DNA from: Pseudalkalibacillus hwajinpoensis | Lineage (GTDB): Bacteria > Bacillota > Bacilli > Bacillales > Guptibacillaceae | Reading direction: 5' to 3' | Assembly (NCBI RefSeq): GCF_039851965.1 | Contig: NZ_CP156674.1 | Coordinates: forward strand, 620,001 to 684,000 | Length of the DNA: 64,000 nt | Shown: one piece after another, positions 1 through 9,018 of the stretch | Layout of the letters: each line of letters opens with the position of its first letter | Numbering within the stretch: the stretch's first letter is position 1 | Notes under the pieces: model-generated | Seen by the model: the letters and a program-made list of their open reading frames with translations, nothing else | The model's database searches: none | What the model was told of the DNA's origin: nothing | Position numbers and translations under genes: made by a program

Positions 1-501
1 ATCAAGGTTTCCATAAGAGTTTCTATAGTTCGCTTCTTCTTTGCTTTCGCAAAATAATAAAGCTTGATAAATATCACGAGAATGATAATAAGAAGGATCA
101 AAACCCGGATAGTGCATTTTTAGATCATCCATACTTCTTATAATGTGAGAGTGTTGGTCATGATTACTCATCATGGCTTCATGATCTAGAAAGACCATTG
201 GGTGTCCCTTCTCTTTCGCTGCTTCTTCTAATGAAGTGATTTCTTCTTTACTGAGCGGATTTGTTAGAACAATGTCCTCATTATGCATGACGTATTGTCC
301 GTTAAAACTTATAAAAGTATCGATTCCAAGGTCTTCACGAAGATCAGTGAACATAAAGGGTGCTCTACCAGTTGCGATGGCCACGTGGATACCATTATTA
401 GTAAGTTCTTTTAATGAAGCTCTTGTAGAAGCTGGAATTTGTTTCTCATGATCGAGCAATGTTCCATCAATATCAAAGAATACAATTTTTTCATTGTTCA
501 T
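1..501 (-). CDS. ykrA: HAD-superfamily phosphatase, Cof/YkrA type (3' part outside window)
   Basis: The reading frame is open from an ATG at 501 down to the left edge of the window (167 codons), so the C-terminal part is missing. The product begins with HAD motif I (FFDIDGTLL, nucleophile Asp near residue 10), followed by an ATGR motif-II region, as in Cof-type sugar-phosphate or nucleotide phosphatases. The family has a Rossmann core and needs Mg2+. In B. subtilis ykrA lies next to the ykzG/ykqC/ykqB genes, and homologues of those follow here, which supports the YkrA assignment. The substrate cannot be read from the sequence. Confidence 0.85.
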   Translation of the reverse strand, partial: MNNEKIVFFDIDGTLLDHEKQIPASTRASLKELTNNGIHVAIATGRAPFMFTDLREDLGIDTFISFNGQYVMHNEDIVLTNPLSKEEITSLEEAAKEKGHPMVFLDHEAMMSNHDQHSHIIRSMDDLKMHYPGFDPSYYHSRDIYQALLFCESKEEANYRNSYGNLD

Positions 502-524
502 CTTTTTCACCTGTCTTTTTGAAT

Positions 525-1430
525 TTATGCAGATTTTTTCATTAACGTTTGTCCTGAACCATTTGTTCGCCCTGACAAATAAACACCCGCAAAGATACAT
601 AACAATCCAACGATCATTGGTAGCGTTATGATTTCATTCAAATAAACGCTCCCCCAGATTAGGGCGGTTACAGGCACGAGGTAGGTAACAAGCGTTGCAA
701 ACTCTGCACTTCCTTTTTGAATCATATAATAGAAAAGTAAGTATGCGATCCCCGAACCAAGTATACCAAGACCAAATAGCGATATTAGAATATCACGTTG
801 AAGGAGTGGCGTAAACTGAACAGACCCACCACCAGTAATAATCATTATAATAAGACCACCTAAGGCACCAAATGAAAGAGTTATGAATGCGAGAATATCA
901 ACGGATACCCCTTTTAAGTGATGCTTAGTATATTGAGAAGCGAATCCATAGCATGCGGTGGCAATGAGCATAGGAAGAATGCCACGCCAATCCTCTTCAA
1001 ATAAAGCATTTAGATCTAGATCAATTAAAAAAAGAATACCTATGAAGCCTACGCCAACACCCAACCACTGTTTTTTATAAAGGTTACGGCTAAAGAAAAT
1101 AGCGCCTAGCACACTCGTGAAGAGAGGAGTTGTCGCATTCAAAGTAGCTGCAAGACTACTCGAAATCCGTTCTTCACTAAGCGCAATCATCCCCCAGGGA
1201 ACAAGCGCATTCAGCAAACCAACCAGAAGCAAGCTTCTCCATGGCAGGTTCCGTTTTACTTCTTTTAGCCTGCCTCTTATTACTAAATAAAGAAAGATCG
1301 CCAATGCACCAAGGAGACAGCGGTAAAACACTACTCCCCATGGTCCTAAAACAGGAACAAGCAATTTAATAAACATAAAAGACATGCCCCATATCAAACT
1401 TAATGAGAACAGAGCTGAAAACAGTCTCAT
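525..1430 (-). CDS. EamA/DMT-family membrane transporter
   Basis: The 301-residue product is almost wholly hydrophobic, with about ten predicted membrane segments arranged as two EamA repeats. The N-terminal stretch reads IWGMSFMFIK. Conserved DMT features include a PLFTSVLGAIF segment in the first half and LVPVTALIWG in the second. The family exports metabolites such as amino acids or drugs, but no substrate is evident here. The ATG at 1430 is preceded by a GGAGGGGAG ribosome binding site. It lies just upstream of the HAD gene on the same strand, with a 23-nt gap, and may be cotranscribed with it. Confidence 0.85.
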   Translation of the reverse strand: MRLFSALFSLSLIWGMSFMFIKLLVPVLGPWGVVFYRCLLGALAIFLYLVIRGRLKEVKRNLPWRSLLLVGLLNALVPWGMIALSEERISSSLAATLNATTPLFTSVLGAIFFSRNLYKKQWLGVGVGFIGILFLIDLDLNALFEEDWRGILPMLIATACYGFASQYTKHHLKGVSVDILAFITLSFGALGGLIIMIITGGGSVQFTPLLQRDILISLFGLGILGSGIAYLLFYYMIQKGSAEFATLVTYLVPVTALIWGSVYLNEIITLPMIVGLLCIFAGVYLSGRTNGSGQTLMKKSA

Positions 1431-1574
1431 AGCTCCCCTCCTCCAATGAGTGATTTACAACCTTATGTTACATGAAAAGGAAATTTATGTCTCTCAACAC
1501 ACATCCCCATCTTTTCCCAAACTAATTAGCGATTAGCTGTTAAATACTATAAGCAGACACGAAAAAAGGAAAGG

Positions 1575-1664
1575 ATGATCAAAATGTATCGAAAATTAAA
1601 ACGAAAATTAAAGAACTCGTGGAGAAACATGCTTTTACCGCAACCCAAATATATGATTGAATAA
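1575..1664 (+). CDS. possible very small basic peptide
   Basis: An ATG at 1575, or the in-frame ATG at 1584, opens a 29- or 26-codon frame rich in Lys and Arg (MYRKLKRKLK after the second ATG). A purine-rich AAAGGAAAGG lies at a sensible distance upstream of the second ATG. I recognise no family. It lies in the 369-bp gap between the EamA gene and rpoY. Support is only the ribosome binding site and the biased composition, so it may be chance. Confidence 0.22.
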   Translation: MIKMYRKLKRKLKNSWRNMLLPQPKYMIE

Positions 1665-1799
1665 GTAATAATAGGGATAAAATCGTGCAAATTCTCCTAA
1701 TTATCGTGGAAAATTTATTAGAAACATGAAAAAGAAACCAATTTCCTATATAATAAACGAAGATGCACACAAATTGTCTGAGTTAAGGAGAGATTTAGA

Positions 1800-2009
1800 A
1801 TGATTTATAAGGTTTTTTATCAAGATACGAAAAGGGAGGTTCCTGTAAGAGAGCGAACAAAGAGCCTTTACGTAGAGGCTAATTCTGAACGGGAAGTTCG
1901 CTTCAAATTAAAGGAACGCAACCTTAATATCGAATTTATTCAAACCGTAGAAGATGACTTTCTTGAGTTTGAGCAAAAATCAGAGCACTTTGAATTGGAG
2001 AATGTATAG
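1800..2009 (+). CDS. rpoY: RNA polymerase epsilon subunit RpoY (YkzG)
   Basis: The 69-residue product has the length and sequence character of the Firmicute RNA polymerase epsilon subunit: it begins MIYKVFYQDTK and has an acidic tail around VEDDFLEFEQ. The subunit binds core polymerase. An AAGGAG site precedes the ATG by 8-9 nt. A TATAAT hexamer at 1749-1754 is a likely -10 element, although no good -35 hexamer is visible at the usual distance. The stop is 3 nt before the rnjA start, so the two genes are cotranscribed, as is typical of the family. Confidence 0.95.
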   Translation: MIYKVFYQDTKREVPVRERTKSLYVEANSEREVRFKLKERNLNIEFIQTVEDDFLEFEQKSEHFELENV

Positions 2010-2012
2010 ACT

Positions 2013-3680
2013 ATGAAATTTGTTAAAAATCATCAAACAGCCGTATTCGCACTTGGTGGACTCGGAGAAATCGGTAAAAACATGTACGGTATTCAATTTC
2101 AGGATGAAATCATCCTGGTCGATTCGGGAATTAAGTTTCCTGAAGAAGAATTACTAGGAATTGACTATGTTATTCCCGATTACTCTTACCTTGTAAAGAA
2201 CCAGGATAAGATTAAAGGATTATTTGTTACGCACGGTCACGAAGACCACATAGGCGGCATCCCTTACTTACTTCGTGAAATCAATGTACCAATCTATGGC
2301 GGTAAGCTTGCTTTAGGTTTCATTAGAAACAAACTTGAAGAGCACGGCCTGCTGCGCGGAGCATCACTTAATGAAATTTCGGAAGAAGACATTATTAAGT
2401 TCAGAAAAACATCTGTTGCGTTCTTCAGAACAACACACAGTATTCCTGATTCGTTTGGTGTTGTAGTGAAAACACCTCCAGGTAACATTGTTCATACAGG
2501 CGACTTTAAGTTCGACTTCACCCCTGTTGGCGAGCCTGCTAACCTAACTAAGATGGCTGAAATCGGAAAAGAAGGCGTTCTTGCCCTTCTTTCAGATAGT
2601 ACAAATAGTGAAGTCCCAGGATTCACCATGTCCGAGCGTCGCGTTGGTGAAACAATTCAGGATATCTTTAGGAAAGTTGACGGACGTGTTATTTTCGCAA
2701 CATTCGCATCCAACATCCATCGTCTTCAGCAAGTAGTTGAAGCGGCAGTTGCAAACGGCCGTAAAGTAGCTGTGTTCGGACGCAGTATGGAGTCAAACAT
2801 TACACTCGGCCAGGAACTTGGCTACATCAGCGCTCCAAAAGATACATTTATTGATGCGAATCAAATTAATCGTCTTCCGGAGAACAAAATAACGATTCTT
2901 TGTACAGGAAGTCAGGGCGAGCCGATGGCAGCTCTTTCAAGAATTGCGAACGCAACTCATCGTCAAATTCAAATCATTCCTGGAGATACAGTTGTATTCT
3001 CTTCTTCACCTATTCCTGGTAACCAGGTTAGCGTTTCGAGAATCATCAACCAGCTTTCTCGTGCAGGGGCAGATGTGATTCACCATAAACTTAGTGACAT
3101 TCACACTTCCGGACACGGTGGCCAGGACGAGCAAAAGCTTATGCTTCGCCTGATCAAGCCTAAATTCTTTATGCCAATTCACGGTGAGTATAGAATGCTT
3201 AAGATGCACACGAAGCTTGCACAGGATTGTGGCATTCCACAGGACCATTCATTCATCATGGACAATGGTGAAGTTCTCGCTCTTAGCGAAAATGAAGCAT
3301 CCATCAGTGGTAAAATCCCATCCGGCTCCGTGTATGTAGACGGTAAAGGAATCGGTGACATCGGTAATATCGTTCTACGTGACCGTAAAATTCTATCTGA
3401 GGAAGGTCTCGTGATTGTCGTCGTTTCCATCAACATGAAAGAATTTAAAATCCTATCAGGACCGGATATAATCTCTCGCGGATTTGTTTACATGAGAGAA
3501 TCTGGAGACTTGATTAACGATGCTCAAGAGCTTCTAAATAAGCACCTTAATGGCGTCATGGAAAAACGGACAAGTCAGTGGTCAGAAATTAAGAACGAGA
3601 TCACTGATACGCTTGCGCCTTTCCTTTATGAAAAAACAAAGCGTCGCCCAATGATCCTTCCGATCATTATGGAAATTTAA
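2013..3680 (+). CDS. rnjA: ribonuclease J1
   Basis: The 555-residue protein is a full-length RNase J1. It has a metallo-beta-lactamase core with the HGHEDHIGG metal-binding motif at residues 74-82, a beta-CASP domain, and a C-terminal segment ending in KTKRRPMILPIIMEI. RNase J1 has both 5'-3' exonuclease and endonuclease activity and takes part in mRNA turnover and rRNA 5' maturation with RNase Y and J2. The start is close to the rpoY stop with only a weak ribosome binding site, which suggests translational coupling. A strong hairpin terminator follows directly. Confidence 0.97.
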   Translation: MKFVKNHQTAVFALGGLGEIGKNMYGIQFQDEIILVDSGIKFPEEELLGIDYVIPDYSYLVKNQDKIKGLFVTHGHEDHIGGIPYLLREINVPIYGGKLALGFIRNKLEEHGLLRGASLNEISEEDIIKFRKTSVAFFRTTHSIPDSFGVVVKTPPGNIVHTGDFKFDFTPVGEPANLTKMAEIGKEGVLALLSDSTNSEVPGFTMSERRVGETIQDIFRKVDGRVIFATFASNIHRLQQVVEAAVANGRKVAVFGRSMESNITLGQELGYISAPKDTFIDANQINRLPENKITILCTGSQGEPMAALSRIANATHRQIQIIPGDTVVFSSSPIPGNQVSVSRIINQLSRAGADVIHHKLSDIHTSGHGGQDEQKLMLRLIKPKFFMPIHGEYRMLKMHTKLAQDCGIPQDHSFIMDNGEVLALSENEASISGKIPSGSVYVDGKGIGDIGNIVLRDRKILSEEGLVIVVVSINMKEFKILSGPDIISRGFVYMRESGDLINDAQELLNKHLNGVMEKRTSQWSEIKNEITDTLAPFLYEKTKRRPMILPIIMEI

Positions 3681-3682
3681 TT

Positions 3683-3730
3683 CAATACAAAAAAACAGTC
3701 TGTCAATTTGACAGGCTGTTTTTTGTATTG
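3683..3730. terminator. rho-independent terminator after rnjA
   Basis: A long inverted repeat, CAATACAAAAAAACAG... paired with CTGTTTTTTGTATTG, flanks a TGTCAatttTGACA core. The T-run follows on the + strand. The A-run on the other arm makes it usable in both directions, but the convergent ktrC gene ends 125 nt away. Confidence 0.9.
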
Positions 3731-3855
3731 ATTAATCTTTGTTTGTGACTCTCGAAGTTAAACTTAAGTTTCATTATACTTTCAGCTATGCTCATACGGC
3801 GTAAATGAACCAAATATCAACCGCTTAGAAATGTTTAATAAAGAGTTATCTAATC

Positions 3856-4521
3856 CTAGTCACGATTTAATAACTGACGTTCCATGCGATTGATATCCTG
3901 GTCGGATCCGATCACGATGAGAATATCACCTTTATAGATCTTTTGGTCCGCCTGTGGTGAAACAATGATTTCTTCACCTTTTTTAATCGCTACAATATTA
4001 GCACCATATTTTGCCCGGATGTCCAATTCAATAATCGTCTTGTTATCCATTCGAGAGTTGGCTATGAGCTCGACAATGCTATGCTCATCTGATAGCTCTA
4101 AATAATCAAGAACGCTATTCGAAATGATATTATGTGCAATTCGAACACCCATATCTCGTTCTGGATGGACGATTTTATCCGCACCAATTTTATTTAAAAC
4201 TTTTTCATGATAATCATTTTGTGCTTTTACTGTAATTTTACTAACGCCAAGTTCCTTCAATATCAACGTTGTTAGAATACTGGATTGGATATTATCACCA
4301 ATCGCTACAATGACATGATCGAAATTCCGAATACCAAGGTTTTTAAGAACACTCTCGTCAGTTGAATCAGCGATTACTGCATGTGTTGCCACCGAGGAAA
4401 ACTCGTTTACTTTGTCCTCATCCATATCAATCGCGAGAACTTCCATACCTTGCTGACTTAATGACTTACATATGCTCCCACCAAAACGGCCGAGTCCTAT
4501 AACAGCAAATTGCTTTTTCAA
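3856..4521 (-). CDS. ktrC: Ktr potassium uptake regulatory subunit (TrkA family)
   Basis: The 221-residue product has an N-terminal RCK/TrkA-N Rossmann domain with a GLGRFGGS dinucleotide loop at residues 9-16. The acidic end of the second strand is in AIDMDEDK, and a TrkA-C domain covers roughly residues 135-219. Such proteins gate KtrB/KtrD potassium channels in response to nucleotides and, in the C-terminal domain, cyclic di-AMP. No membrane subunit gene is adjacent, as for B. subtilis ktrC (ykqB), which also lies beside rnjA. The ATG at 4521 has a GGAGGAG ribosome binding site. Confidence 0.93.
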   Translation of the reverse strand: MKKQFAVIGLGRFGGSICKSLSQQGMEVLAIDMDEDKVNEFSSVATHAVIADSTDESVLKNLGIRNFDHVIVAIGDNIQSSILTTLILKELGVSKITVKAQNDYHEKVLNKIGADKIVHPERDMGVRIAHNIISNSVLDYLELSDEHSIVELIANSRMDNKTIIELDIRAKYGANIVAIKKGEEIIVSPQADQKIYKGDILIVIGSDQDINRMERQLLNRD

Positions 4522-4588
4522 CGTTACTCCTCCTACTCTTCCAGAAAGAAACCCACGCCAGCAAGTATGCTAACGCACTATCATTTCT

Positions 4589-4616
4589 ATCCTATCACGT
4601 TGGTTTCCTGTGTCAA
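4589..4616 (-). promoter_or_regulatory. SigA-type promoter upstream of ktrC
   Basis: Reading the minus strand, a perfect TTGACA (4611-4616) is followed after 16 nt by TAGGAT (4589-4594). It lies between the end of cydB and the start of ktrC, so ktrC need not depend on cydAB transcription. Confidence 0.6.
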
Positions 4617-4626
4617 TATCTCTTCC

Positions 4627-5643
4627 TTACGACTTATTTCCTTTGACATATTCCGCATCAAACAGGAACAATCTCATCAATAAGATAAGCGATGGTACAA
4701 GCAGGAATAACCCTGCTATAAAGGCAATTACGAGATAAACGCCCATCGTCTCATTCGTATAACCAGAATAAATTGTAATGTAATCGTACAGAAGATACGG
4801 GAGGTGTGAAATCCCATATCCGAAGAAGGCAAAGAAGAATTGTAGCATAACGAAAATAAACGCCGTCCCAAATCTTTTCTTATTGAAAATTAGATAGGTT
4901 GCAGCCAAAAAGCAGAACAGTGATGCAATAAAGAACCAGGCATAATCGAGAATGCTTTCGAAATGAACCGGGTTATGCTGCTGAAGGGCAACGAATACAA
5001 GGATACTTGCAAGGATTGTTGGCGCACTCCAGAATAAAGCATACTTCCTGAGTAGTTCTAAAGCAGGCTCATCCCCTGCTCTATTGGCATAATACGTTAG
5101 AAACGCTGCACTTATAAAGAGTACTGAAACAATTGCAAGAAGCACAACTGACCAGGAATAAAAATTTGTAAATAGTTCACCCGCAAGAAAGGTAACATTT
5201 CCGTCTACCTCCTCAATAAAGCCACCTTCGGAGAGCGTCAATGCTGTTGAGAGTGAAGCAGGAATAAGAAGTCCTGTTACACCATACAAAAAGGTATACA
5301 CCCTGCTCTTCTTAGCTCCATAGTTCCCGAACGCATAGAATGATCCCCTAATCGCAAGCAATATAATCGCAACACTGCCGGGAACTAGAAGAGCCGTACC
5401 GTAATAATAGGCTGTGTCAGGGAAGAAACCGACCAATCCTACAAAAAAGAATACAAAAAATACATTTGTTACTTCCCAGACCGGGGACAGGTACCTGCTA
5501 ATAATTTTGTTAATGATATGCTCACGCCCGGTAAGCTCACCGTAATAAGCAAAGAAACCTGCGCCAAAATCAATTGATGCTGTGATTAAATAACCGTAAA
5601 GGAAAACCCATAATACCGTTATTCCTACTAGTTGTATATCCAT
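4627..5643 (-). CDS. cydB: bd-type quinol oxidase subunit II
   Basis: The 338-residue polytopic membrane protein has the CydB fold (about nine segments, starting with an LWVFLYGYLITASIDFGAG-like first helix). It pairs with CydA to form a terminal oxidase that reduces oxygen with electrons from menaquinol. The ATG at 5643 follows the cydA stop by 22 nt, with a GAGGGGTG ribosome binding site. The short sequences suggest the YthAB/CbdAB branch of the family rather than E. coli-like CydAB. That choice is by general resemblance only. Confidence 0.9.
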   Translation of the reverse strand: MDIQLVGITVLWVFLYGYLITASIDFGAGFFAYYGELTGREHIINKIISRYLSPVWEVTNVFFVFFFVGLVGFFPDTAYYYGTALLVPGSVAIILLAIRGSFYAFGNYGAKKSRVYTFLYGVTGLLIPASLSTALTLSEGGFIEEVDGNVTFLAGELFTNFYSWSVVLLAIVSVLFISAAFLTYYANRAGDEPALELLRKYALFWSAPTILASILVFVALQQHNPVHFESILDYAWFFIASLFCFLAATYLIFNKKRFGTAFIFVMLQFFFAFFGYGISHLPYLLYDYITIYSGYTNETMGVYLVIAFIAGLFLLVPSLILLMRLFLFDAEYVKGNKS

Positions 5644-5665
5644 TCCTTCACCCCTCTCTATCTAC

Positions 5666-7009
5666 TTATTTCGTTCTTGCAATTTCTTCCAGTTCATTCT
5701 CAGCAGGATTAGAATTAAACATTTTACGAAGTACTGTGACACAAAGAGTACCCAGAACGATATATAACAGAAGAAAAAGAATTAACATTAATCCGACATG
5801 ATCTGAAGTTGTAGCGGCATGGCCTGTCCTGAGAATATCCCAGAGTATCCATGGCTGACGTCCAACCTCCGAGAAGATCCAGCCAAACTCAATCGCAAAG
5901 ATAGAGAGTGGTCCTGCAAGTACAATTAGCCTTAACAGCCACTTATTTTCTGAATTAAATCGCTTTAAACGTAGCGCAATCATATAGAAAAATGTTAATG
6001 CCGCCAGGAACATTCCTATCCCAACCATACCATCAAACAGGTAATGAATATATAACGGCGGGATTTCGTCTTCAGGTACCTGATCAAGGCCCATAACCTC
6101 TGCACTAGGATTACCATGGGCAAGGATGCTTAAGAAATTAGGCAGTACGAGGCCATACTTCACTTCTTCCGTTTCCTGATCTAAAAACCCTCCTACAACA
6201 AGATCTGCATTTTCAGATGTTTCAAAATGCCACTCAGCTGCAGCTAGTTTTTCAGGCTGGTATTCCGCAAGGAATTTACCAGCAAAGTCTCCAATCATTG
6301 CAGTTCCAATCGCAAATATAAAGCCTGCAGTCATTGTGAGCTTTAATGCTTTTTTGTAATAAGTGCTTCGTTTCCCTCTCAACATATGGAAAGCCGTAAT
6401 GGCTGCAAGTACGATAGCTGACGTCAAATAGGCAGACATCACAACGTGCCCTACCTTCGTTGGCGTTGCTGGATTAAACATTGCTACAAGCGGTTCTATA
6501 TCCGTTAAAACTCCGTCTACCATATTAAAGCCCTGCGGTGCATTCATAAAAGCATTCACGGTAGAAATAAACACAGCTGACAATGTTGATCCTATTACAA
6601 CTGGAATTGAGATTAACCAGTGATAAATTGGCTTCTTGAATCGATCCCATGTATAAAGATAGATTCCAAGGAATATGGCTTCAAAAAAGAATGCGAACGT
6701 TTCAAGAAAAAGTGGTAAACTGATTACCTGTCCGGCAAGCTGCATAAAATTCGGCCATAATAACGATAGTTGGAGACCTATGGCCGTTCCTGTAACAACT
6801 CCAACTGCAACGGTCACAACAAAACCTCTCGTCCAACGACGAGCAAGCAATGTGTAGTAAGGATCGTTTCGCTTTATACCAATCCATTCAGCCAGGCTGA
6901 TCATGAGCGGCACTCCAACTCCAAGCGTTGCAAAAATAATATGAAACCCGAGTGTTAAGCTTGTTAATAGGCGGCTTAGCATCGCTGAATCCAATTCCAA
7001 ATCGTTCAT
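5666..7009 (-). CDS. cydA: bd-type quinol oxidase subunit I
   Basis: The 447-residue protein carries the CydA haem-binding helices. Visible conserved parts include GFHIIFATLGVG near the N-terminus, a GRQPWILW motif in the C-terminal half and GHVVMSAYLTSA in the middle. The quinol-binding loop is short, as in Gram-positive and CIO/YthA-type enzymes. The annotated ATG at 7009 sits directly against the AAAGGGG ribosome binding site, so translation may really begin at the TTG three codons in. It heads the cydAB operon, whose promoter and Rex-like operators lie at 7080-7140. No cydCD-like haem assembly pair is clearly attached. Confidence 0.92.
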   Translation of the reverse strand: MNDLELDSAMLSRLLTSLTLGFHIIFATLGVGVPLMISLAEWIGIKRNDPYYTLLARRWTRGFVVTVAVGVVTGTAIGLQLSLLWPNFMQLAGQVISLPLFLETFAFFFEAIFLGIYLYTWDRFKKPIYHWLISIPVVIGSTLSAVFISTVNAFMNAPQGFNMVDGVLTDIEPLVAMFNPATPTKVGHVVMSAYLTSAIVLAAITAFHMLRGKRSTYYKKALKLTMTAGFIFAIGTAMIGDFAGKFLAEYQPEKLAAAEWHFETSENADLVVGGFLDQETEEVKYGLVLPNFLSILAHGNPSAEVMGLDQVPEDEIPPLYIHYLFDGMVGIGMFLAALTFFYMIALRLKRFNSENKWLLRLIVLAGPLSIFAIEFGWIFSEVGRQPWILWDILRTGHAATTSDHVGLMLILFLLLYIVLGTLCVTVLRKMFNSNPAENELEEIARTK

Positions 7010-7079
7010 CCCCTTTACTTACGTTTTCTACCTATTTTTACTCTACTTCCCTCATTATAATCAATAGAAACGAGACAGT

Positions 7080-7097
7080 CTGTGAAACTCTTGACAA
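7080..7097. promoter_or_regulatory. second Rex-like operator for cydAB
   Basis: Read on the minus strand the site is TTGTCAAGAGTTTCACAG. It matches the Rex pattern TTGTGAA-N4-TTCACAA at all but two of the specified positions. It lies just downstream of the -10 hexamer, a position that would block elongation or open-complex formation. Confidence 0.55.
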
Positions 7098-7101
7098 CTT
7101 T

Positions 7102-7130
7102 ATTATGAATCATTGACGTGTTTGTGACAA
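7102..7130 (-). promoter_or_regulatory. cydAB promoter
   Basis: On the minus strand, TTGTCA (7125-7130) and CATAAT (7102-7107) are separated by 17 nt. The -35 hexamer lies inside the upstream Rex-like palindrome and the second Rex-like site follows the -10. Confidence 0.75.
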
Positions 7131-7139
7131 GTATCACAA
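7122..7139. promoter_or_regulatory. Rex operator overlapping the cydAB -35
   Basis: TTGTGACAAGTATCACAA is an inverted repeat with TTGTGA and TCACAA arms, extended by one more T/A pair on each side. It fits the Rex consensus (TTGTGAA-N4-TTCACAA) except at the innermost positions. Rex is the NADH-sensing repressor of cydAB-type operons in Bacillus. The regulator gene itself is not in this window. Confidence 0.78.
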
Positions 7140-7171
7140 ACTTTTTAAAAAAAAACGGTAAGGAAATGAGC

Positions 7172-7200
7172 AAAAAAAATAAAGAAGCCGAGTTGGCTCC
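7172..7200 (-). terminator. terminator of the ABC exporter operon
   Basis: On the minus strand a six-pair stem (GGAGCC / GGCTTC, loop AACTC) is followed by TTTATTTTTTTT. It begins one base after the stop of the ABC gene. Confidence 0.8.
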
Positions 7201-7201
7201 T

Positions 7202-9004
7202 TTATCCAGCATCCATCATATTAAACTGTGATCGAACAAGTTCGTAGTACGTTCCACCTTTTTGTATAAGCTCCCTGTGGTTGCCCTGTTCAAGAATACG
7301 CCCATGATCAAGGACAATAATATTATCTGCTTCACGGATTGTAGAGAGTCGGTGGGCAATCATGATCGCTGTTCTACCCTTTAGAACGACGTTTAGAGCC
7401 TGTTGAATCTTCAGCTCTGTCTCTGTATCAATACTTGCCGTTGCTTCATCAAGGATAAGTATTCTTGGATCAGCAAGAAGAGCACGAGAGAACGATAACA
7501 GTTGTCGTTCACCGACAGATAACACATTTCCTCTTTCCTCCACCTCTGTTTCAAATCCATTGTTTAATCGTTGAATAAATTGTTCAGCGCCAACTGCTTT
7601 TGCAGCTTCAATCACTTCCTCATCACTTGCATCGGGTCTCCCGAAACGGATGTTTTCCATGATGGTTCCAGAGAAGATAAACGTATCCTGAAGAACGACG
7701 CTAACCTTTTCTCGTAAACTATCGAGCTTAAGGTCTCTTAGGTCCATCCCATCAATTTTCACCGTTCCTTTAGTTGGATCGTAAAAGCGACTGATAAGAT
7801 TCGCGATAGTTGATTTACCTGAACCCGTATGACCGACGAGCGCAACCGTCTCACCAGCCTTCATAGTAAGGCTCATTTCATGAAGTGCTTTGCGGCTTTC
7901 ATCATAGGAGAATTCCACATTCTCAAAAGTAATTTCACCTTTCATTTCCTTAAGCTCTACTGCATCTTTTTTCTCAGGGACATTCGGCTGTTCATCAAGA
8001 AATTCAAATATCCGTTCAGATGAAGCCATCGCTACAAGAAGCTGATTGTATACCTGGCCAAGACGAGAAATTGGCTCCCAGAACATACCAAGATAAAAAG
8101 CAAATGTAACGAATACCCCGTAATCCATCCCATTTTGAATTAGGTAAACTCCAAACCAAATTAGAATAGCAGTCCCGATCGCGTTTGACATTTCAACGAA
8201 GGGCCTAAACATTGCACTCTTCTGTGTCGCATCTTTCCAGCTAGCATAATTCTCATGATTCACACCTTCAAAGAATTCCATGTTACCTTTCTCTTGAGTG
8301 TAAGACTGTGTTACACGAATCCCCTGAATGCTCTCATTCAAATGCGAGTTGATTTTCGCCTGTTTAATACGCACCTGTTGCCAGGAGCGACGGATTCTTT
8401 TCCTTAGGCTTGTAGAAATTAAGAACATAAGCGGAAGAATAATCATGATTGCTAGTGTTAATTGCGGACTAAGCACAAACATGATCACAATTATACCCAT
8501 AAGTAGAACAATGTCCATCAGAAGATTAATAACACCGCTTGTAAACAATTCCTGCATAGAGTTAACATCATTAATGATTCTTACAAGAATGGACCCAGCA
8601 GAACGTTTATCAAAGAAACCGTGGGACAGACGCTGGATATGCTTAAACAGCCCCTGCCTGATGTCATAAATAATATACTGCCCGAGTTGGTTAGTCCATT
8701 TAATACGATACGTATTGGCAATCCAGGAGATCAAATATAGCCCCGCAATTCCCACTATTAACTGAATAAGGAGCATTTGATCTTTGTTCTTAATGGCGTG
8801 GTCAAAAAGTAAGACCCCGATAAAAATCGGTACGATTAATCTAACAGCCGTTGATAAAAGCATTGCAATGATCGCTTTAGGCACTAATTTCTTCTTATAA
8901 GGCTCCATGTAACCTAGTAACCGCGTCATTTGCTTCCAATTAAATTGTTTCTCAATAGCAGTATCCTGTGAATAGTGAAATCTCTCTCTACGATTTTGTT
9001 TCAT
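7202..9004 (-). CDS. ABC exporter half-transporter, consensus-site subunit
   Basis: The 600-residue protein has six N-terminal membrane segments (about residues 35-320) and a C-terminal nucleotide-binding domain. The Walker A GHTGSGKST lies near residue 390, and Walker B with catalytic Glu is ILILDEATASID near 516. Its signature motif is degenerate, LSVGE instead of LSGGQ. The partner gene just upstream has the complementary pattern, so the pair should form a heterodimer with one canonical and one degenerate ATP site, as in BmrCD or TM287/288-type multidrug exporters. Lipids or drugs are the usual substrates; the substrate here is unknown. The gap between the two genes is 14 nt, indicating an operon. 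Confidence 0.9.
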   Translation of the reverse strand: MKQNRRERFHYSQDTAIEKQFNWKQMTRLLGYMEPYKKKLVPKAIIAMLLSTAVRLIVPIFIGVLLFDHAIKNKDQMLLIQLIVGIAGLYLISWIANTYRIKWTNQLGQYIIYDIRQGLFKHIQRLSHGFFDKRSAGSILVRIINDVNSMQELFTSGVINLLMDIVLLMGIIVIMFVLSPQLTLAIMIILPLMFLISTSLRKRIRRSWQQVRIKQAKINSHLNESIQGIRVTQSYTQEKGNMEFFEGVNHENYASWKDATQKSAMFRPFVEMSNAIGTAILIWFGVYLIQNGMDYGVFVTFAFYLGMFWEPISRLGQVYNQLLVAMASSERIFEFLDEQPNVPEKKDAVELKEMKGEITFENVEFSYDESRKALHEMSLTMKAGETVALVGHTGSGKSTIANLISRFYDPTKGTVKIDGMDLRDLKLDSLREKVSVVLQDTFIFSGTIMENIRFGRPDASDEEVIEAAKAVGAEQFIQRLNNGFETEVEERGNVLSVGERQLLSFSRALLADPRILILDEATASIDTETELKIQQALNVVLKGRTAIMIAHRLSTIREADNIIVLDHGRILEQGNHRELIQKGGTYYELVRSQFNMMDAG

Positions 9005-9018
9005 TCCTTCACCTCATT

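Noticed and set aside
1579..1770. 63-codon minus-strand frame upstream of rpoY
   Set aside because: It runs antisense through the probable rpoY promoter and has no ribosome binding site.
7015..7212. 65-codon minus-strand frame upstream of cydA
   Set aside because: It covers the cydAB promoter and Rex sites, so it is regulatory DNA.
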